The notes: a model not told the origin generated them from the letters alone. A stretch of DNA of 64,000 bases from Pontibacillus yanchengensis Y32 (GCF_000770635.1 NZ_AVBF01000008.1:35043-99042); one strand, 5' to 3'. Positions 9,382-18,334 are shown, counted from the first letter of the stretch. Translations and numbers: made by a program.

Positions 9382-10353
9382 TCACTGCCCTAGTAGGAGA
9401 TAATTCAAGATGGCTTTTTGTGCGTGAAGGCGATTCTGCGCCTCGTCAAACACAACAGAATGCGCTCCATCAATAATATCTGCCGTTACTTCCTCGCCAC
9501 GGTGAGCTGGTAAACAGTGCATAAACATATAATCTTCTTTCGCATTGGCACATAATTCTTCATTCACTTGAAAGCTTGAGAAAACATCCAAGCGTTCTTG
9601 TTGCTCTTCCTCCTGCCCCATGCTAGCCCAAACATCTGTCGTAATGACATCCGCACCATTCGCTGCCTCTTTTGCATCATTTGTGATGGTAATCGATCCG
9701 CCTGTTTGTTCTGCTAGAGCTTTGCCCTCTTTTACAATGGATTCATCCGGCTCATAACCAGAAGGAGCAGCTATGGATAAATGCATCCCCATTTTAGCGG
9801 CTGCTTCAATAAAAGAATGAGCCATGTTGTTGCCGTCTCCTACATACGCTACCTTCACACCAGCTAGCGCACCTTTTTTCTCTTTAATCGTCAGTAAATC
9901 AGCCATGACCTGGGTTGGGTGATGGAGGTCTGTCAATCCATTAATGACAGGTATATCAGCCGCTTCCGCAAATGTTTCAATCGTCTCATGCGCAAATGTA
10001 CGAATCATGAGTACGTCTACATATTGGGATAATACCTTGGCAGTATCTTCTACCGTCTCGCCGCGTCCCAGTTGCAGGTCATCTGATTTTAAGTTAATGG
10101 CATCTCCACCTAACTGCAGCATCCCAGCCTCGAAAGATACACGAGTACGTGTGGAAGACTTTTCAAAAATCATACCGAGAATTTTTCCTTGTAAATCTGT
10201 TTGGAGGATTCCGTTTTGCTGTTTATCTTTTAAAACTTGAGCTTGCTCTAATACGTGTTCAATTGTTTGAATAGACCATTCGCCAATGGTTAAAAAGTGG
10301 TTCTCGTTTATGCCTTTTTCAGAAAGCGATGGAGAGGTTTGGGTTGAGCTCAT
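9382..10353 (-). CDS. argF: Ornithine carbamoyltransferase
   Basis: 323 residues. It transfers the carbamoyl group from carbamoyl phosphate to ornithine, giving citrulline. SSTRTRVSFEAG is the carbamoyl-phosphate loop, HPTQVMADLLT the second binding segment, and HCLPAHRG the ornithine/catalytic Cys segment. The start at MSSTQTS (10353) is preferred; the open frame runs on upstream but into a dispersed repeat. It follows carB, which makes its co-substrate, after a 233-bp gap occupied by that repeat. Confidence 0.96.
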   Translation of the reverse strand: MSSTQTSPSLSEKGINENHFLTIGEWSIQTIEHVLEQAQVLKDKQQNGILQTDLQGKILGMIFEKSSTRTRVSFEAGMLQLGGDAINLKSDDLQLGRGETVEDTAKVLSQYVDVLMIRTFAHETIETFAEAADIPVINGLTDLHHPTQVMADLLTIKEKKGALAGVKVAYVGDGNNMAHSFIEAAAKMGMHLSIAAPSGYEPDESIVKEGKALAEQTGGSITITNDAKEAANGADVITTDVWASMGQEEEQQERLDVFSSFQVNEELCANAKEDYMFMHCLPAHRGEEVTADIIDGAHSVVFDEAQNRLHAQKAILNYLLLGQ

Positions 10354-10389
10354 GATAATCTTCCCTTCTTTACATAGTAATGGATTGAA

Positions 10390-10541
10390 CAAAAGCGCAA
10401 GCGCCCGGGTAGCGACGTACAAACTGGACGGCTCCGTATGAGATAAAGGAAACACGAAGAGCGTTAGCGATTCGATGTTGACTTATCGTAAGGAGGTGCA
10501 GGAAGTTTGCTAGTCGCTGGGCGCTGGAGCTGGACGTGGCT
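10390..10541 (+). repeat. GCGCCC/GGGCGC dispersed repeat, short copy
   Basis: It runs from ACAAAAGCGCAAGCGCCC to CTAGTCGCTGGGCGCTGG with the tail GAGCTGGACGTGGC. The ends GCGCCC-ggt-AGCGAC and GTCGCTGGGCGC are imperfect inverted repeats. This copy lacks the central stem-loop block found at 38045 and 49131. It separates carB from argF, so the arginine transcript presumably carries it as a large hairpin. Confidence 0.8.
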
Positions 10542-10586
10542 ACTTCACTTTTTCAGTTATTCACAAGCATTGAATTTAATAATTTC

Positions 10587-13500
10587 CTAGACATGAACAG
10601 ATGAACCGTTTTTCTGTAAATCTTCTACCGTTGCCACAGCGAGATCCTTATCTTGATCGAGTAAATAGTTTACCAGTTTAAACGTATCAAGATGCGTAAA
10701 GCTTGGTAAGCGATAGCGTGTAGCTAATGCTCTCAGCTGATAACCGAATCGTTGCTTTTTCCTACCTTGTGTTGGCGTACAGAGCAATGCGTGGATCTGT
10801 TCGTTTGAAATCATCTCTTCCATTTGGTCGAGGTTTTTCTCAACTACCTCCACGTTCAGACCTTCTTGAGTTAAAAATGCCGCTGTATTCGGCGTTGCAT
10901 ATACATGCATTCCTTTTTCTATCATGTTCGTAAGGATTGGGATGGCTGCATGCTTTTCCGACTCATTGATGGAGCATAGTATGTTCATTGGCATTTGGAT
11001 ATTGGTCAAATACCAGGCTTTTTGAATGGCTTCCGTTAGATCAGTCGATAAACCAAGAACTTCACCTGTCGATTTCATCTCAGGTCCTAGTGCGTGGTCT
11101 ACATCATTTAATTTATTGTCTGAAAAAGCTGGTGCCTTCACGGTATAGAATGGGACTTCTTCTAGCAGTCCTGTTCCGTAGGTTGAATCCTTCAGTTTAT
11201 AGCCAATTTGAGTGAATACGGCTAATTCAATCATTGGTACCGACGTTACCTTACTCATAACCGGAACCGTTCTCGAGGAACGAGGATTCACTTCTAAGAC
11301 GTAGACCTCATCTCCTTCTATGACGAACTGAATGTTAATCATTCCGGTTGCGTTCATGGCTTTGGCTAGCTTTTTCGTATAGGAGACGATTGTTTCTTGT
11401 TGCTCGTTGGTCAGAGTAATAGGAGGATAAACGGATGTGCTATCACCTGAATGGACTCCCGCTCGTTCCATGTGCTCCATGATGCCTGGAATAAGAATAT
11501 CGTCTCCATCACAAATAGCGTCCACTTCACATTCCTTGCCTTTTATATATTCATCAATAACAAGAGGCCACATATTCTTTTGTGCTGCCTTCCATTGTTT
11601 TGAGTGGGTTTCTAGCTCTTCCTTACTACTGATTAGAAACATGGATTGACCACCTATTACGTGGGATGGACGAACAATGACTGGAAAGGACACTTCGTCT
11701 GATACGTTTTGTAAATCAGTCAATTTATTTGCAATCGTTCCTTTAATATACGGAATATCGAGCTCCTTCAATGTGTTATAAAAAGCGTCACGGTCTTCTA
11801 CTTTTTCAATATCCTCAACAGAGGTACCGAGAATCTGGACGCCATTTTCTTGTAAACCATTCGCTAGATTAATAGCAGTCTGCCCACCAAATTGAATCAA
11901 CACTTTCTCAATGCCTTCTTTTTCAATAACAGCAAGGACATCTTCTAGAGCAAGTGGTTCAAAATAAAGACGGTCGGCCATTGTATAATCTGTACTAACC
12001 GTTTCAGGGTTATTGTTGATCACAACTGCTGTGTATCCTTTTTCTTTCAATGCCATCGTTGCGTGCACCGAGCAGTAATCGAATTCCACTCCTTGCCCGA
12101 TTCGAATTGGGCCAGAGCCGACAACCAATACTTTCTCCCCGTCTACTTGTTCAACTTCATCCTGGCCATTCCAAGTAGAGTAATAGTAAGGAGTGACCGC
12201 TTCAAATTCCCCTGCACATGTATCAACTTGCTTATAGGAGACAGTTAAGCCTGATTCTTGTTTGTACTCCCGGAAAAGAGGCAGGCTCATGTTGAGACAG
12301 GAAGCAAGAAATGCATCACTGATATTGAAGGACTTTGCTTTTTTGATTTGTGCGATGGAAAATAAAGTTTGATTTTTCAACTTTCCTTCAAGCTGGACGA
12401 TATTGGCGATTTTTTCTAAAAACCATGGATCGATATACGTCAGCTGTTGAACCTGGTCGACGGTAACGCCTCGCTTAAACGCTTCTGCAATCAAGAACAT
12501 TCGCTCATCTGTAGCGTGCTGAAGTTGATTGGATAACCCGGCATCAGAAAGATCTTGATAAGAAGTGGAGGTTAAGCTAAGCTGATTCGTTTCCAGCGAC
12601 CGAACAGCTTTATTCAACGCACCTTCAAACGTTCGATCAATTGCCATCACTTCCCCTGTCGCCTTCATCTGAGTTCCTAACTGTCGATTGCCTTCTACGA
12701 ATTTATCAAACGGAAAACGTGGTAGCTTTACCACAACGTAATCAAGGGCAGGTTCAAAGGCAGCATAGGTTTTCTGTGTGATTGGATTTACAATTTCATC
12801 TAGATGATAGCCGATGGAACATTTCGTTGCCATACTAGCTATTGGATATCCGGTTGCTTTGGAAGCCAAGGCAGATGATCGACTCACCCTTGGATTCACT
12901 TCAATAACATAATAGTTATTGGAATAGGGGTCTAAACCAAACTGAATGTTACACCCGCCAACGATGTCGAGCGCCTGAATAACCTTTACGGAAGCATTAC
13001 GAAGCATCTGATATTGCGTATCCGTTAATGTTTGTGAAGGAGCTACGACGATGGAATCTCCAGTGTGAACGCCAACAGGATCCATATTTTCCATGTTACA
13101 AACGATTGTGGCCGTTCCATTTGCATCTCGCATCACTTCATATTCAAGCTCTTTCCAGCCAAGGATGCTTTTCTCGACTAATATTTGATGGATAGGGCTG
13201 AGTTGAAGTCCTGTTCGCGCGATTTCCTGAAGTTCTTCTGCATTGTTTGCAACTCCACCACCTTCCCCGCCTAGTGTATAGGCAGGACGGACAATGACTG
13301 GATAGTGAATAGCTGCCGCAAACTCGAGCGCTTCTTGTTGATTATCCACCATTTTCGATTCTGGAATCGGTTCCTCGATATCAATCATGAGCTGGCGAAA
13401 TAGCTGCCGGTCCTCTCCTTTTTGAATCGATTCCAGGGATGTACCTAGAAGCTCAACGCCATATTTTTGTAAAACACCTTTTTCTTCAAGTTCAATTGTT

Positions 13501-13793
13501 AAATTCAGCCCCGTTTGGCCACCTAACGTTCCGATTAACCCTTGAGGCTCCTCTTTAGCGATAATCTGTTCAATGGATTCTACCGTTAAAGGTTCCATAT
13601 AGACACGATCTGCCATCATAGGGTCGGTCATGATAGTGGCTGGGTTACTATTAACAAGAACAACTTCGATTCCCTCTTCCTTCAAAGCCATACACGCCTG
13701 CGTTCCAGAGTAATCAAACTCCGCCGCTTGCCCAATCTGAATCGGACCGGAACCTACAATTAATACCTTTTTCAAATCGTTACGTAGTGGCAT
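10587..13793 (-). CDS. carB: Carbamoyl-phosphate synthase large subunit
   Basis: 1068 residues, the usual length. It makes carbamoyl phosphate from bicarbonate, ATP and the ammonia passed on by CarA. Two homologous ATP-grasp halves are visible: VLIVGSGPIQIGQAAEFDYSG near the start and VLVVGSGPIRIGQGVEFDYCS near residue 550. The C-terminal ~130 residues are the allosteric domain. The ATG at 13793 (MPLRNDLKK) is used because GGTAGGTG precedes it; a GTG four codons earlier lies inside that site. It overlaps the end of carA by 14 bp. Position with argF, argG and argH marks it as the arginine-specific enzyme rather than the pyrimidine one. Confidence 0.96.
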   Translation of the reverse strand: MPLRNDLKKVLIVGSGPIQIGQAAEFDYSGTQACMALKEEGIEVVLVNSNPATIMTDPMMADRVYMEPLTVESIEQIIAKEEPQGLIGTLGGQTGLNLTIELEEKGVLQKYGVELLGTSLESIQKGEDRQLFRQLMIDIEEPIPESKMVDNQQEALEFAAAIHYPVIVRPAYTLGGEGGGVANNAEELQEIARTGLQLSPIHQILVEKSILGWKELEYEVMRDANGTATIVCNMENMDPVGVHTGDSIVVAPSQTLTDTQYQMLRNASVKVIQALDIVGGCNIQFGLDPYSNNYYVIEVNPRVSRSSALASKATGYPIASMATKCSIGYHLDEIVNPITQKTYAAFEPALDYVVVKLPRFPFDKFVEGNRQLGTQMKATGEVMAIDRTFEGALNKAVRSLETNQLSLTSTSYQDLSDAGLSNQLQHATDERMFLIAEAFKRGVTVDQVQQLTYIDPWFLEKIANIVQLEGKLKNQTLFSIAQIKKAKSFNISDAFLASCLNMSLPLFREYKQESGLTVSYKQVDTCAGEFEAVTPYYYSTWNGQDEVEQVDGEKVLVVGSGPIRIGQGVEFDYCSVHATMALKEKGYTAVVINNNPETVSTDYTMADRLYFEPLALEDVLAVIEKEGIEKVLIQFGGQTAINLANGLQENGVQILGTSVEDIEKVEDRDAFYNTLKELDIPYIKGTIANKLTDLQNVSDEVSFPVIVRPSHVIGGQSMFLISSKEELETHSKQWKAAQKNMWPLVIDEYIKGKECEVDAICDGDDILIPGIMEHMERAGVHSGDSTSVYPPITLTNEQQETIVSYTKKLAKAMNATGMINIQFVIEGDEVYVLEVNPRSSRTVPVMSKVTSVPMIELAVFTQIGYKLKDSTYGTGLLEEVPFYTVKAPAFSDNKLNDVDHALGPEMKSTGEVLGLSTDLTEAIQKAWYLTNIQMPMNILCSINESEKHAAIPILTNMIEKGMHVYATPNTAAFLTQEGLNVEVVEKNLDQMEEMISNEQIHALLCTPTQGRKKQRFGYQLRALATRYRLPSFTHLDTFKLVNYLLDQDKDLAVATVEDLQKNGSSVHV

Positions 13794-14853
13794 AAGACTG
13801 TTCACCTACCAATTCGACAAACTGTTGAAACATAAACGCTGTATCATTCGGTCCTGCGTGAGCCTCCGGGTGAAATTGTACCGAGTAAATCGGCAAGGTA
13901 TGGTGTTTCATCCCTTCGAGAGATCCATCATTTACATTTTTGTACGTCGTGATAAAAGGGGTGCCTTCCATACTTTCTGCCTGCACCTCATATCCGTGAT
14001 TTTGCGATGTGATATAAACTTTGCCTGTTTCCATATGTTTAACAGGGTGATTGGATCCTCTATGACCAAACTTTAATTTAGATGTAGACCCGCCATAGGC
14101 AAGTGCTAATAATTGATGACCGAGGCATATGCCAAAGATTGGGTATGCCTGACTTAGCTTTTTCATTTCTGGTAGATAGGTTTGTAAGGATTGAGGATCC
14201 CCTGGACCATTGCTGATTACCACCCCATCTGGATTCAACTGCTGAACCTCTTCAAAGGAAGAATTGTATGGCATGATCGTGACTTTGCATGATTGTTTTT
14301 GTAAATATGTCACAATAGATTGCTTATAGCCAAAATCCATCAGTACAATATGAGGCCCCTCATTGGAATAGGTGAACGGCTCCTTCACAGATACGTTAGA
14401 TACAAGTACTTCATCTGACTTCGCCTCCCATTCCAAGTACTCTGGGATATGTTTTACAATCTTCCCCTTCTTCGTTCCTGTATCTCGAATCGTTTTCACC
14501 AATGTTCTTGTATCGATTCCACTAATCCCAGTAACTCCTTTGGTAGCTAGATAAGTAGAAAACGTATTATTGGATTGAAAGTGACTCGGTGCGTCACAAT
14601 TCTCACCGATCACAACACCAGATATAAAAAGGGAGGTACTCTCATCATCTACATCATTCACACCATAGTTCCCAATTAGCGGATAACAAAAAACGATAAT
14701 TTGCCCTGCATAGGAAGGGTCTGTGGTAATCTCTTGATACCCTGTCATGCTCGTGTTAAAGACGACTTCTCCTTCACATGAAGATGCATCCCCTATCAAC
14801 GTTCCTTCAAAAACATCTCCATTCTCTAGTAAAAGATAACCTTGATTCTCCAA
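13780..14853 (-). CDS. carA: Carbamoyl-phosphate synthase small (glutaminase) subunit
   Basis: 357 residues. It hydrolyses glutamine and delivers ammonia to CarB. The N-terminal domain contains FNTSMTGYQEITTDPSYAGQI. The class-I amidotransferase domain has the catalytic Cys in FGICLGHQLLALAYGG and the His/Glu pair in QFHPEAHAGP. The start is a TTG with GGGAGG 7 nt upstream; no better start is nearby. It is the first gene of the arginine series and lies behind a good sigma-A promoter overlapped by two ArgR-type boxes. Confidence 0.96.
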   Translation of the reverse strand: MENQGYLLLENGDVFEGTLIGDASSCEGEVVFNTSMTGYQEITTDPSYAGQIIVFCYPLIGNYGVNDVDDESTSLFISGVVIGENCDAPSHFQSNNTFSTYLATKGVTGISGIDTRTLVKTIRDTGTKKGKIVKHIPEYLEWEAKSDEVLVSNVSVKEPFTYSNEGPHIVLMDFGYKQSIVTYLQKQSCKVTIMPYNSSFEEVQQLNPDGVVISNGPGDPQSLQTYLPEMKKLSQAYPIFGICLGHQLLALAYGGSTSKLKFGHRGSNHPVKHMETGKVYITSQNHGYEVQAESMEGTPFITTYKNVNDGSLEGMKHHTLPIYSVQFHPEAHAGPNDTAFMFQQFVELVGEQSYATT

Positions 14854-14918
14854 TTGCCAACCTCCCTTAGTTTCTCCATTCTGTACGGATTGTAATGAAG
14901 TTTCGATTTGTCTCGTTG

Positions 14919-14954
14919 CGAATTATTATACACAAGAACGAATTTATATACAAT
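14919..14954 (-). promoter_or_regulatory. carA promoter with two ArgR/AhrC-type boxes
   Basis: On the minus strand TTGTAT (14953-14948) and TATAAT (14930-14925) are spaced by exactly 17 bp, a strong sigma-A promoter. Two boxes of nearly the same sequence on the plus strand, CGAATTTATATACAAT (14939-14954) and CGAATTATTATACACA (14919-14934), begin 20 bp apart and cover the -35 and -10 elements. They match the ARG box of Bacillus AhrC with few mismatches, which predicts repression by arginine. Confidence 0.75.
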
Positions 14955-15040
14955 GCAAATAAAAGAATTTTCTTGAAATTATTTTTGGAACCCTATGATT
15001 ACGCTGTTTTTGTAAGGGTTTTTTGAATTCGTATAAAAAA

Positions 15041-15063
15041 GCACCAAGTATTACACTTGGTGC
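15041..15063 (-). terminator. Intrinsic terminator of the DUF488 gene
   Basis: GCACCAAG and CTTGGTGC form an 8-bp stem with a 7-nt loop. On the minus strand it is followed by six T, so it terminates transcription from the DUF488 gene before the carA promoter. Confidence 0.75.
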
Positions 15064-15097
15064 AAATGAATACGTTATACATTTCAGTGCATATCGC

Positions 15098-15157
15098 GGT
15101 GCCTGACCCCCGCCACGATACCGCGTTAAAGCATTATCAGAGCGGGGGTCTGGCACC
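15098..15157. repeat. 60-bp GGTGCC/GGCACC hairpin repeat, copy 2
   Basis: It begins GGTGCCTGACCCCC and ends GGGGGTCTGGCACC. It is exactly 60 bp like the other copies, and the middle shares TACC-GC-TTAAAGC-TTA with copy 3. It starts two bases after the DUF488 stop codon. Confidence 0.85.
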
Positions 15158-15159
15158 TA

Positions 15160-15516
15160 CTATTGCTTGGTAAGGATTTCTTTTAAAACAACCGCATGAT
15201 TATACTCCTCTTCCTTTGTAGCAAACAGAAGCGTTACTTTCTTTTGTTTCACGTAAGATTTTAACTGGTCAAGCGCTTGCTTCTTCTCCTCATCTTCGTG
15301 CATTTCTTGTTTGTATTTACGCTTGAAGTCAGCAAACTTATCCGGATCATGCCCAAACCACTTTCGCAAATCTGCACTAGGTGCGACAGCCTTCATCCAT
15401 TCATCTAATTGAGCAGCCTCTTTAGACACTCCTCTTGGCCACATCCCATCAACCAAAACCCTCATGCCATCTTGATCAGAAACTTCCTCATATATCCGTT
15501 TTAATCGCACATCCAT
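15160..15516 (-). CDS. DUF488 family protein
   Basis: 118 residues, the usual size for this uncharacterised family (YeaO type). Recognisable segments are RIYEEVSDQDGMRVLVDGMWPRG near the start, RKWFGHDPDKFADF in the middle and LLFATKEEEYNHAVVL near the end. The ATG is preceded by AGGAGGG. The protein is soluble and charged, and function is unknown in the family. A 60-bp hairpin repeat lies directly at each end of the gene, and the downstream terminator is at 15041-15063. Confidence 0.85.
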   Translation of the reverse strand: MDVRLKRIYEEVSDQDGMRVLVDGMWPRGVSKEAAQLDEWMKAVAPSADLRKWFGHDPDKFADFKRKYKQEMHEDEEKKQALDQLKSYVKQKKVTLLFATKEEEYNHAVVLKEILTKQ

Positions 15517-15532
15517 ACTATCCCTCCTGCTT

Positions 15533-15592
15533 GGTGCCAGACCCCCGCCATGCTACCGCATTAACGCTTTACTCAAGTGAGGGTCTGGCACC
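15533..15592. repeat. 60-bp GGTGCC/GGCACC hairpin repeat, copy 3
   Basis: It begins GGTGCCAGACCCCC and ends GAGGGTCTGGCACC, so one base of the right arm differs from the other copies. It lies just upstream of the DUF488 ribosome site and is followed by a small direct repeat of GGCACC(A/T)TTTGATGAC. Confidence 0.85.
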
Positions 15593-15703
15593 ATTTGATG
15601 ACGGCACCTTTTGATGACACCTCTTAATCAACTACCACTTCTCTTATTTTTCTTGTACATATATAATTACCTTTATATACATTAGAAAAACAGCAGTTCT
15701 AAA

Positions 15704-15763
15704 GGTGCCTGACCCCCACTCTGTTACTTTGCTAAAGCTGTAACGTGACGGGGGTCTGGCACC
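15704..15763. repeat. 60-bp GGTGCC/GGCACC hairpin repeat, copy 4
   Basis: It begins GGTGCCTGACCCCC and ends GGGGGTCTGGCACC, 60 bp long. It lies 20 bp before the ribosome site of the next gene, so any promoter of that gene must lie within or upstream of it. Confidence 0.85.
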
Positions 15764-15796
15764 TTATGATAAACTAGCAATATAAGGAGGTTGATT

Positions 15797-16717
15797 ATGA
15801 AAACTCTATCTAACGAAGCGTTTCAACAAGCTAGATCTTATATTATGTCGAATGGTCGTCCTTTAGAGCAAGCACTATTTACATATGAATTTGAGGACGG
15901 TTCAGCTGAGGACGTTCTACACGCTCTTCAGCAATTCCAAAACGAAGATGGAGGGTTCGGAAATGGATTGGAAGCTGATTTCCGACTTCCTCACTCATCC
16001 CCTATGGCAACCTCTGTTGCATTTCAACATTTAATTCGTTTTGCCGACCATCCCTTGGCAATGGAGATGATTGAAAAAGCAATCCGTTATCTCGAATATG
16101 CTTTCATCGAACAACGACAAGGATGGCTTGCTGTTCCTGAACAAGCGAACGACTATCCTCACGCTTTTTGGTGGACGGTGCGAGAAAATGGGATGACATG
16201 GATAGATGCTAATTGGGGAAATCCAAGCGCAGAGCTTATTGGCTACCTTCATATATTTGAAGAATATGTCCAAGTACTACCTGTGCCAAAACTGGTGGAC
16301 CAAGCCGTTCAACACTTACTAGAGATGGAGAACTTTGAATCAGAGCATGAAATCTATTGCTATCTACGGTTGTTAGCCATGGTTCCTTCCCAACGAACAG
16401 AAAAGGTAGAAAACCAACTAACGAGAGCTGTTCAATCACTCGTTAAACTGGACCGAGAAAATTGGCAAAAGTACGTTCCATTTCCGCTGAAATTCATCGC
16501 TACACCAGAAGCCAATCATTTCGGCATCCCTTCGTTCAAAGTGGAAGATAATCTTGATTTCTTTGTAGAAAAACTCGAAGAAAACGGCCACTCTGCCCCA
16601 ACATGGGAGTGGACAGAGTATCTAGACACATGGGAAGTTGCTAAAAAAGAATGGAGTGGCATTCTTACTTTAGGTGCACTCATCTCATTACGCACATTCG
16701 ATCGACTAGAAGCATAA
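15797..16717 (+). CDS. Prenyltransferase/squalene-cyclase-like alpha/alpha-barrel protein
   Basis: 306 residues. ALQQFQNEDGGFGNGLEAD near residue 45 matches the QxxxGG(F/W) repeat of terpenoid-cyclase and prenyltransferase alpha/alpha toroids. Later segments such as FFVEKLEENGHSAPTWEW fit further helices. No catalytic motif of a true cyclase (DxDD) was seen, so it is better described as a fold relative of unknown activity. AAGGAGG lies 6 nt before the ATG. It is a single gene with its own terminator at 16731-16767. Confidence 0.65.
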   Translation: MKTLSNEAFQQARSYIMSNGRPLEQALFTYEFEDGSAEDVLHALQQFQNEDGGFGNGLEADFRLPHSSPMATSVAFQHLIRFADHPLAMEMIEKAIRYLEYAFIEQRQGWLAVPEQANDYPHAFWWTVRENGMTWIDANWGNPSAELIGYLHIFEEYVQVLPVPKLVDQAVQHLLEMENFESEHEIYCYLRLLAMVPSQRTEKVENQLTRAVQSLVKLDRENWQKYVPFPLKFIATPEANHFGIPSFKVEDNLDFFVEKLEENGHSAPTWEWTEYLDTWEVAKKEWSGILTLGALISLRTFDRLEA

Positions 16718-16730
16718 ATAAATCATAGTA

Positions 16731-16767
16731 AAACGCTCAGATACAAAACTGTATCTGAGCGTTTTTT
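16731..16767 (+). terminator. Intrinsic terminator
   Basis: AACGCTCAGATAC and its complement form a 13-bp perfect stem with a 6-nt loop, followed by six T. It ends the alpha/alpha-barrel gene and may also act on the convergent nagZ-like gene. Confidence 0.9.
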
Positions 16768-16790
16768 ACACTTCAACCTAAAAGTGCACT

Positions 16791-18047
16791 TTATTTCACT
16801 TTCCCCACTACCTCCTCAATTTGATCATTCAACTCCTCCTGAGATAAAGAAGAGTTAGTTCCCTCATCCAACTTATACTTCTGTTTAAGCTTTAAGATAC
16901 GCTGCACACTCTTCTCAATGGATTCCTTAGAAATCTCTCCGTCTTCTACTGCTTGCTTAATGGTTTGCTGAACAGATGCATATTGATCGCCTTGAGGATT
17001 AGCGATCATCACCATATCAGACCCTGCTTTTATGGATAATACAGCGGCTTGTTCCATCCCGTACTCATTTGAGATGGCACCCATTGTCATATCATCTGTA
17101 ACCACTACTCCATCAAACTGCATTTCCTCCCGTAGTACCCCTGTAATAATAGGCTTAGACAGCGTCGCTGGATAGGTTTCATCCAGTTCAGGAAAAAGAA
17201 TATGCGCAACCATCACCATGTCAGCACCTTCTGCGATTGCTTCCTTAAATGGCACCAGTTCAAAGTCCTTGAGCTCCTCAAGCGTTTTATTGATTTTCGG
17301 CAAATTAAAATGGGAATCTACCGACGTATCCCCGTGACCTGGGAAATGCTTCACTACTGGAACAACGCCTTCAGAAGCAATGCCTTTCATCGTCGCAATC
17401 CCTAACTCTGATACTTTCGATGGTTTAGCTCCAAAGGAACGATCCCCTATCACTGGGTTATTTGGATTATTGTTAATGTCTAAAACAGGTGCGAAATCCA
17501 TATTAAAACCATATCGTTTCACTTTCTTAGCAAGAAGTTCCCCAACTTGAAAAGAAAGCTCCGGGTTGTCCTGATCCCCTATTTGTTTACTGCTAGGGAT
17601 ATTTCTAAGCGCGCTCGGAATACGACTAACACGTCCACCTTCCTCATCTACACCAACAAATAATGGAACACCATAGCCTTGATTCGCCTGTTTAATAGAA
17701 GAAACAAATGAATCCAGTTGTGCATCACCTGTAACATTTCTCCCCAGCAAAATGACACCACCTACATGCTGGGAGGAAATCATCTCTTCCCCTTTCTTAC
17801 TTAACGAGGTTCCATTTAGCCCCACGTACATCATTTGAGCAATCATATCCTCTAACGTCATATCCTCCATCGCCCCCCTTACTTCAGCATCCATGGTAAA
17901 ATTGGCGATTGTTTCTTGATTTATTTGCTTCTTTTGTCTATCACTTGCTGCAGCATCTTTCGCTATATGCTCCCCTTCTTCGTCTCCTGTACATCCAGCC
18001 AAGACAAGCGTCAGGGTAACTAATAAGCACGGAATATATCTTGTCAT
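16791..18047 (-). CDS. nagZ: Glycoside hydrolase family 3 lipoprotein (beta-N-acetylhexosaminidase, NagZ type)
   Basis: 418 residues. MTRYIPCLLVTLTLVLAGC is a lipoprotein signal with the lipid-linked Cys at 19. The GH3 TIM-barrel follows, with the NagZ signature KHFPGHGDTSVDSH (the Asp/His acid-base loop) and VVTDDMTMGAI (the nucleophile Asp). Family knowledge: it removes GlcNAc from peptidoglycan fragments during wall turnover; in Bacillus the enzyme is extracellular. This copy lacks the extra C-terminal domain of B. subtilis NagZ, as many Bacillaceae copies do. The start at ATG 18047 follows GAGGTG; a GTG two codons upstream is less well placed. Confidence 0.88.
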   Translation of the reverse strand: MTRYIPCLLVTLTLVLAGCTGDEEGEHIAKDAAASDRQKKQINQETIANFTMDAEVRGAMEDMTLEDMIAQMMYVGLNGTSLSKKGEEMISSQHVGGVILLGRNVTGDAQLDSFVSSIKQANQGYGVPLFVGVDEEGGRVSRIPSALRNIPSSKQIGDQDNPELSFQVGELLAKKVKRYGFNMDFAPVLDINNNPNNPVIGDRSFGAKPSKVSELGIATMKGIASEGVVPVVKHFPGHGDTSVDSHFNLPKINKTLEELKDFELVPFKEAIAEGADMVMVAHILFPELDETYPATLSKPIITGVLREEMQFDGVVVTDDMTMGAISNEYGMEQAAVLSIKAGSDMVMIANPQGDQYASVQQTIKQAVEDGEISKESIEKSVQRILKLKQKYKLDEGTNSSLSQEELNDQIEEVVGKVK

Positions 18048-18186
18048 GCACACACCTCACGTTATGAAATTTCTATTAATCATTATTCCCCTTCTATCAT
18101 ATCAAAACCCTTTTGTTTTAAATAACCACGCAAACACAAACCAAAAAACAACAATAAACAACAACAAAACACAAAAATACACAGGA

Positions 18187-18234
18187 TTAACTTGGTCTTA
18201 ATATGGTATTTACAAACAATCGTTATAGTATAAA
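18187..18234 (+). promoter_or_regulatory. PhoP-type box and -10 region of the aminoethylphosphonate operon
   Basis: Three hexamers TTAACT (18187), TTAATA (18198) and TTTACA (18209) follow one another with 5-bp spacers, an exact 11-bp period. A weaker fourth (AATACA) lies 11 bp further upstream. This is the arrangement of Bacillus PhoP boxes, TT(A/C/T)A(C/T)A with 4-6 bp spacing. A -10-like TATAGT (18224) or TATAAA (18229) lies just downstream with no good -35, as expected for an activated promoter. It predicts induction by phosphate starvation. Confidence 0.65.
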
Positions 18235-18334
18235 GTGAATCAAACGACAGGAGGTTTTTCATAAGAATAGAGGCAAAACACTGGAATTCAAAGGTTTCAC
18301 TGGTAAATAAAACATATTGAGGAGGAATTTAATT

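Noticed and set aside
14944..15156. 70-codon minus-strand open frame between carA and the DUF488 gene
   Set aside because: It runs through the 60-bp repeat, the terminator hairpin and the carA promoter, and has no ribosome site.
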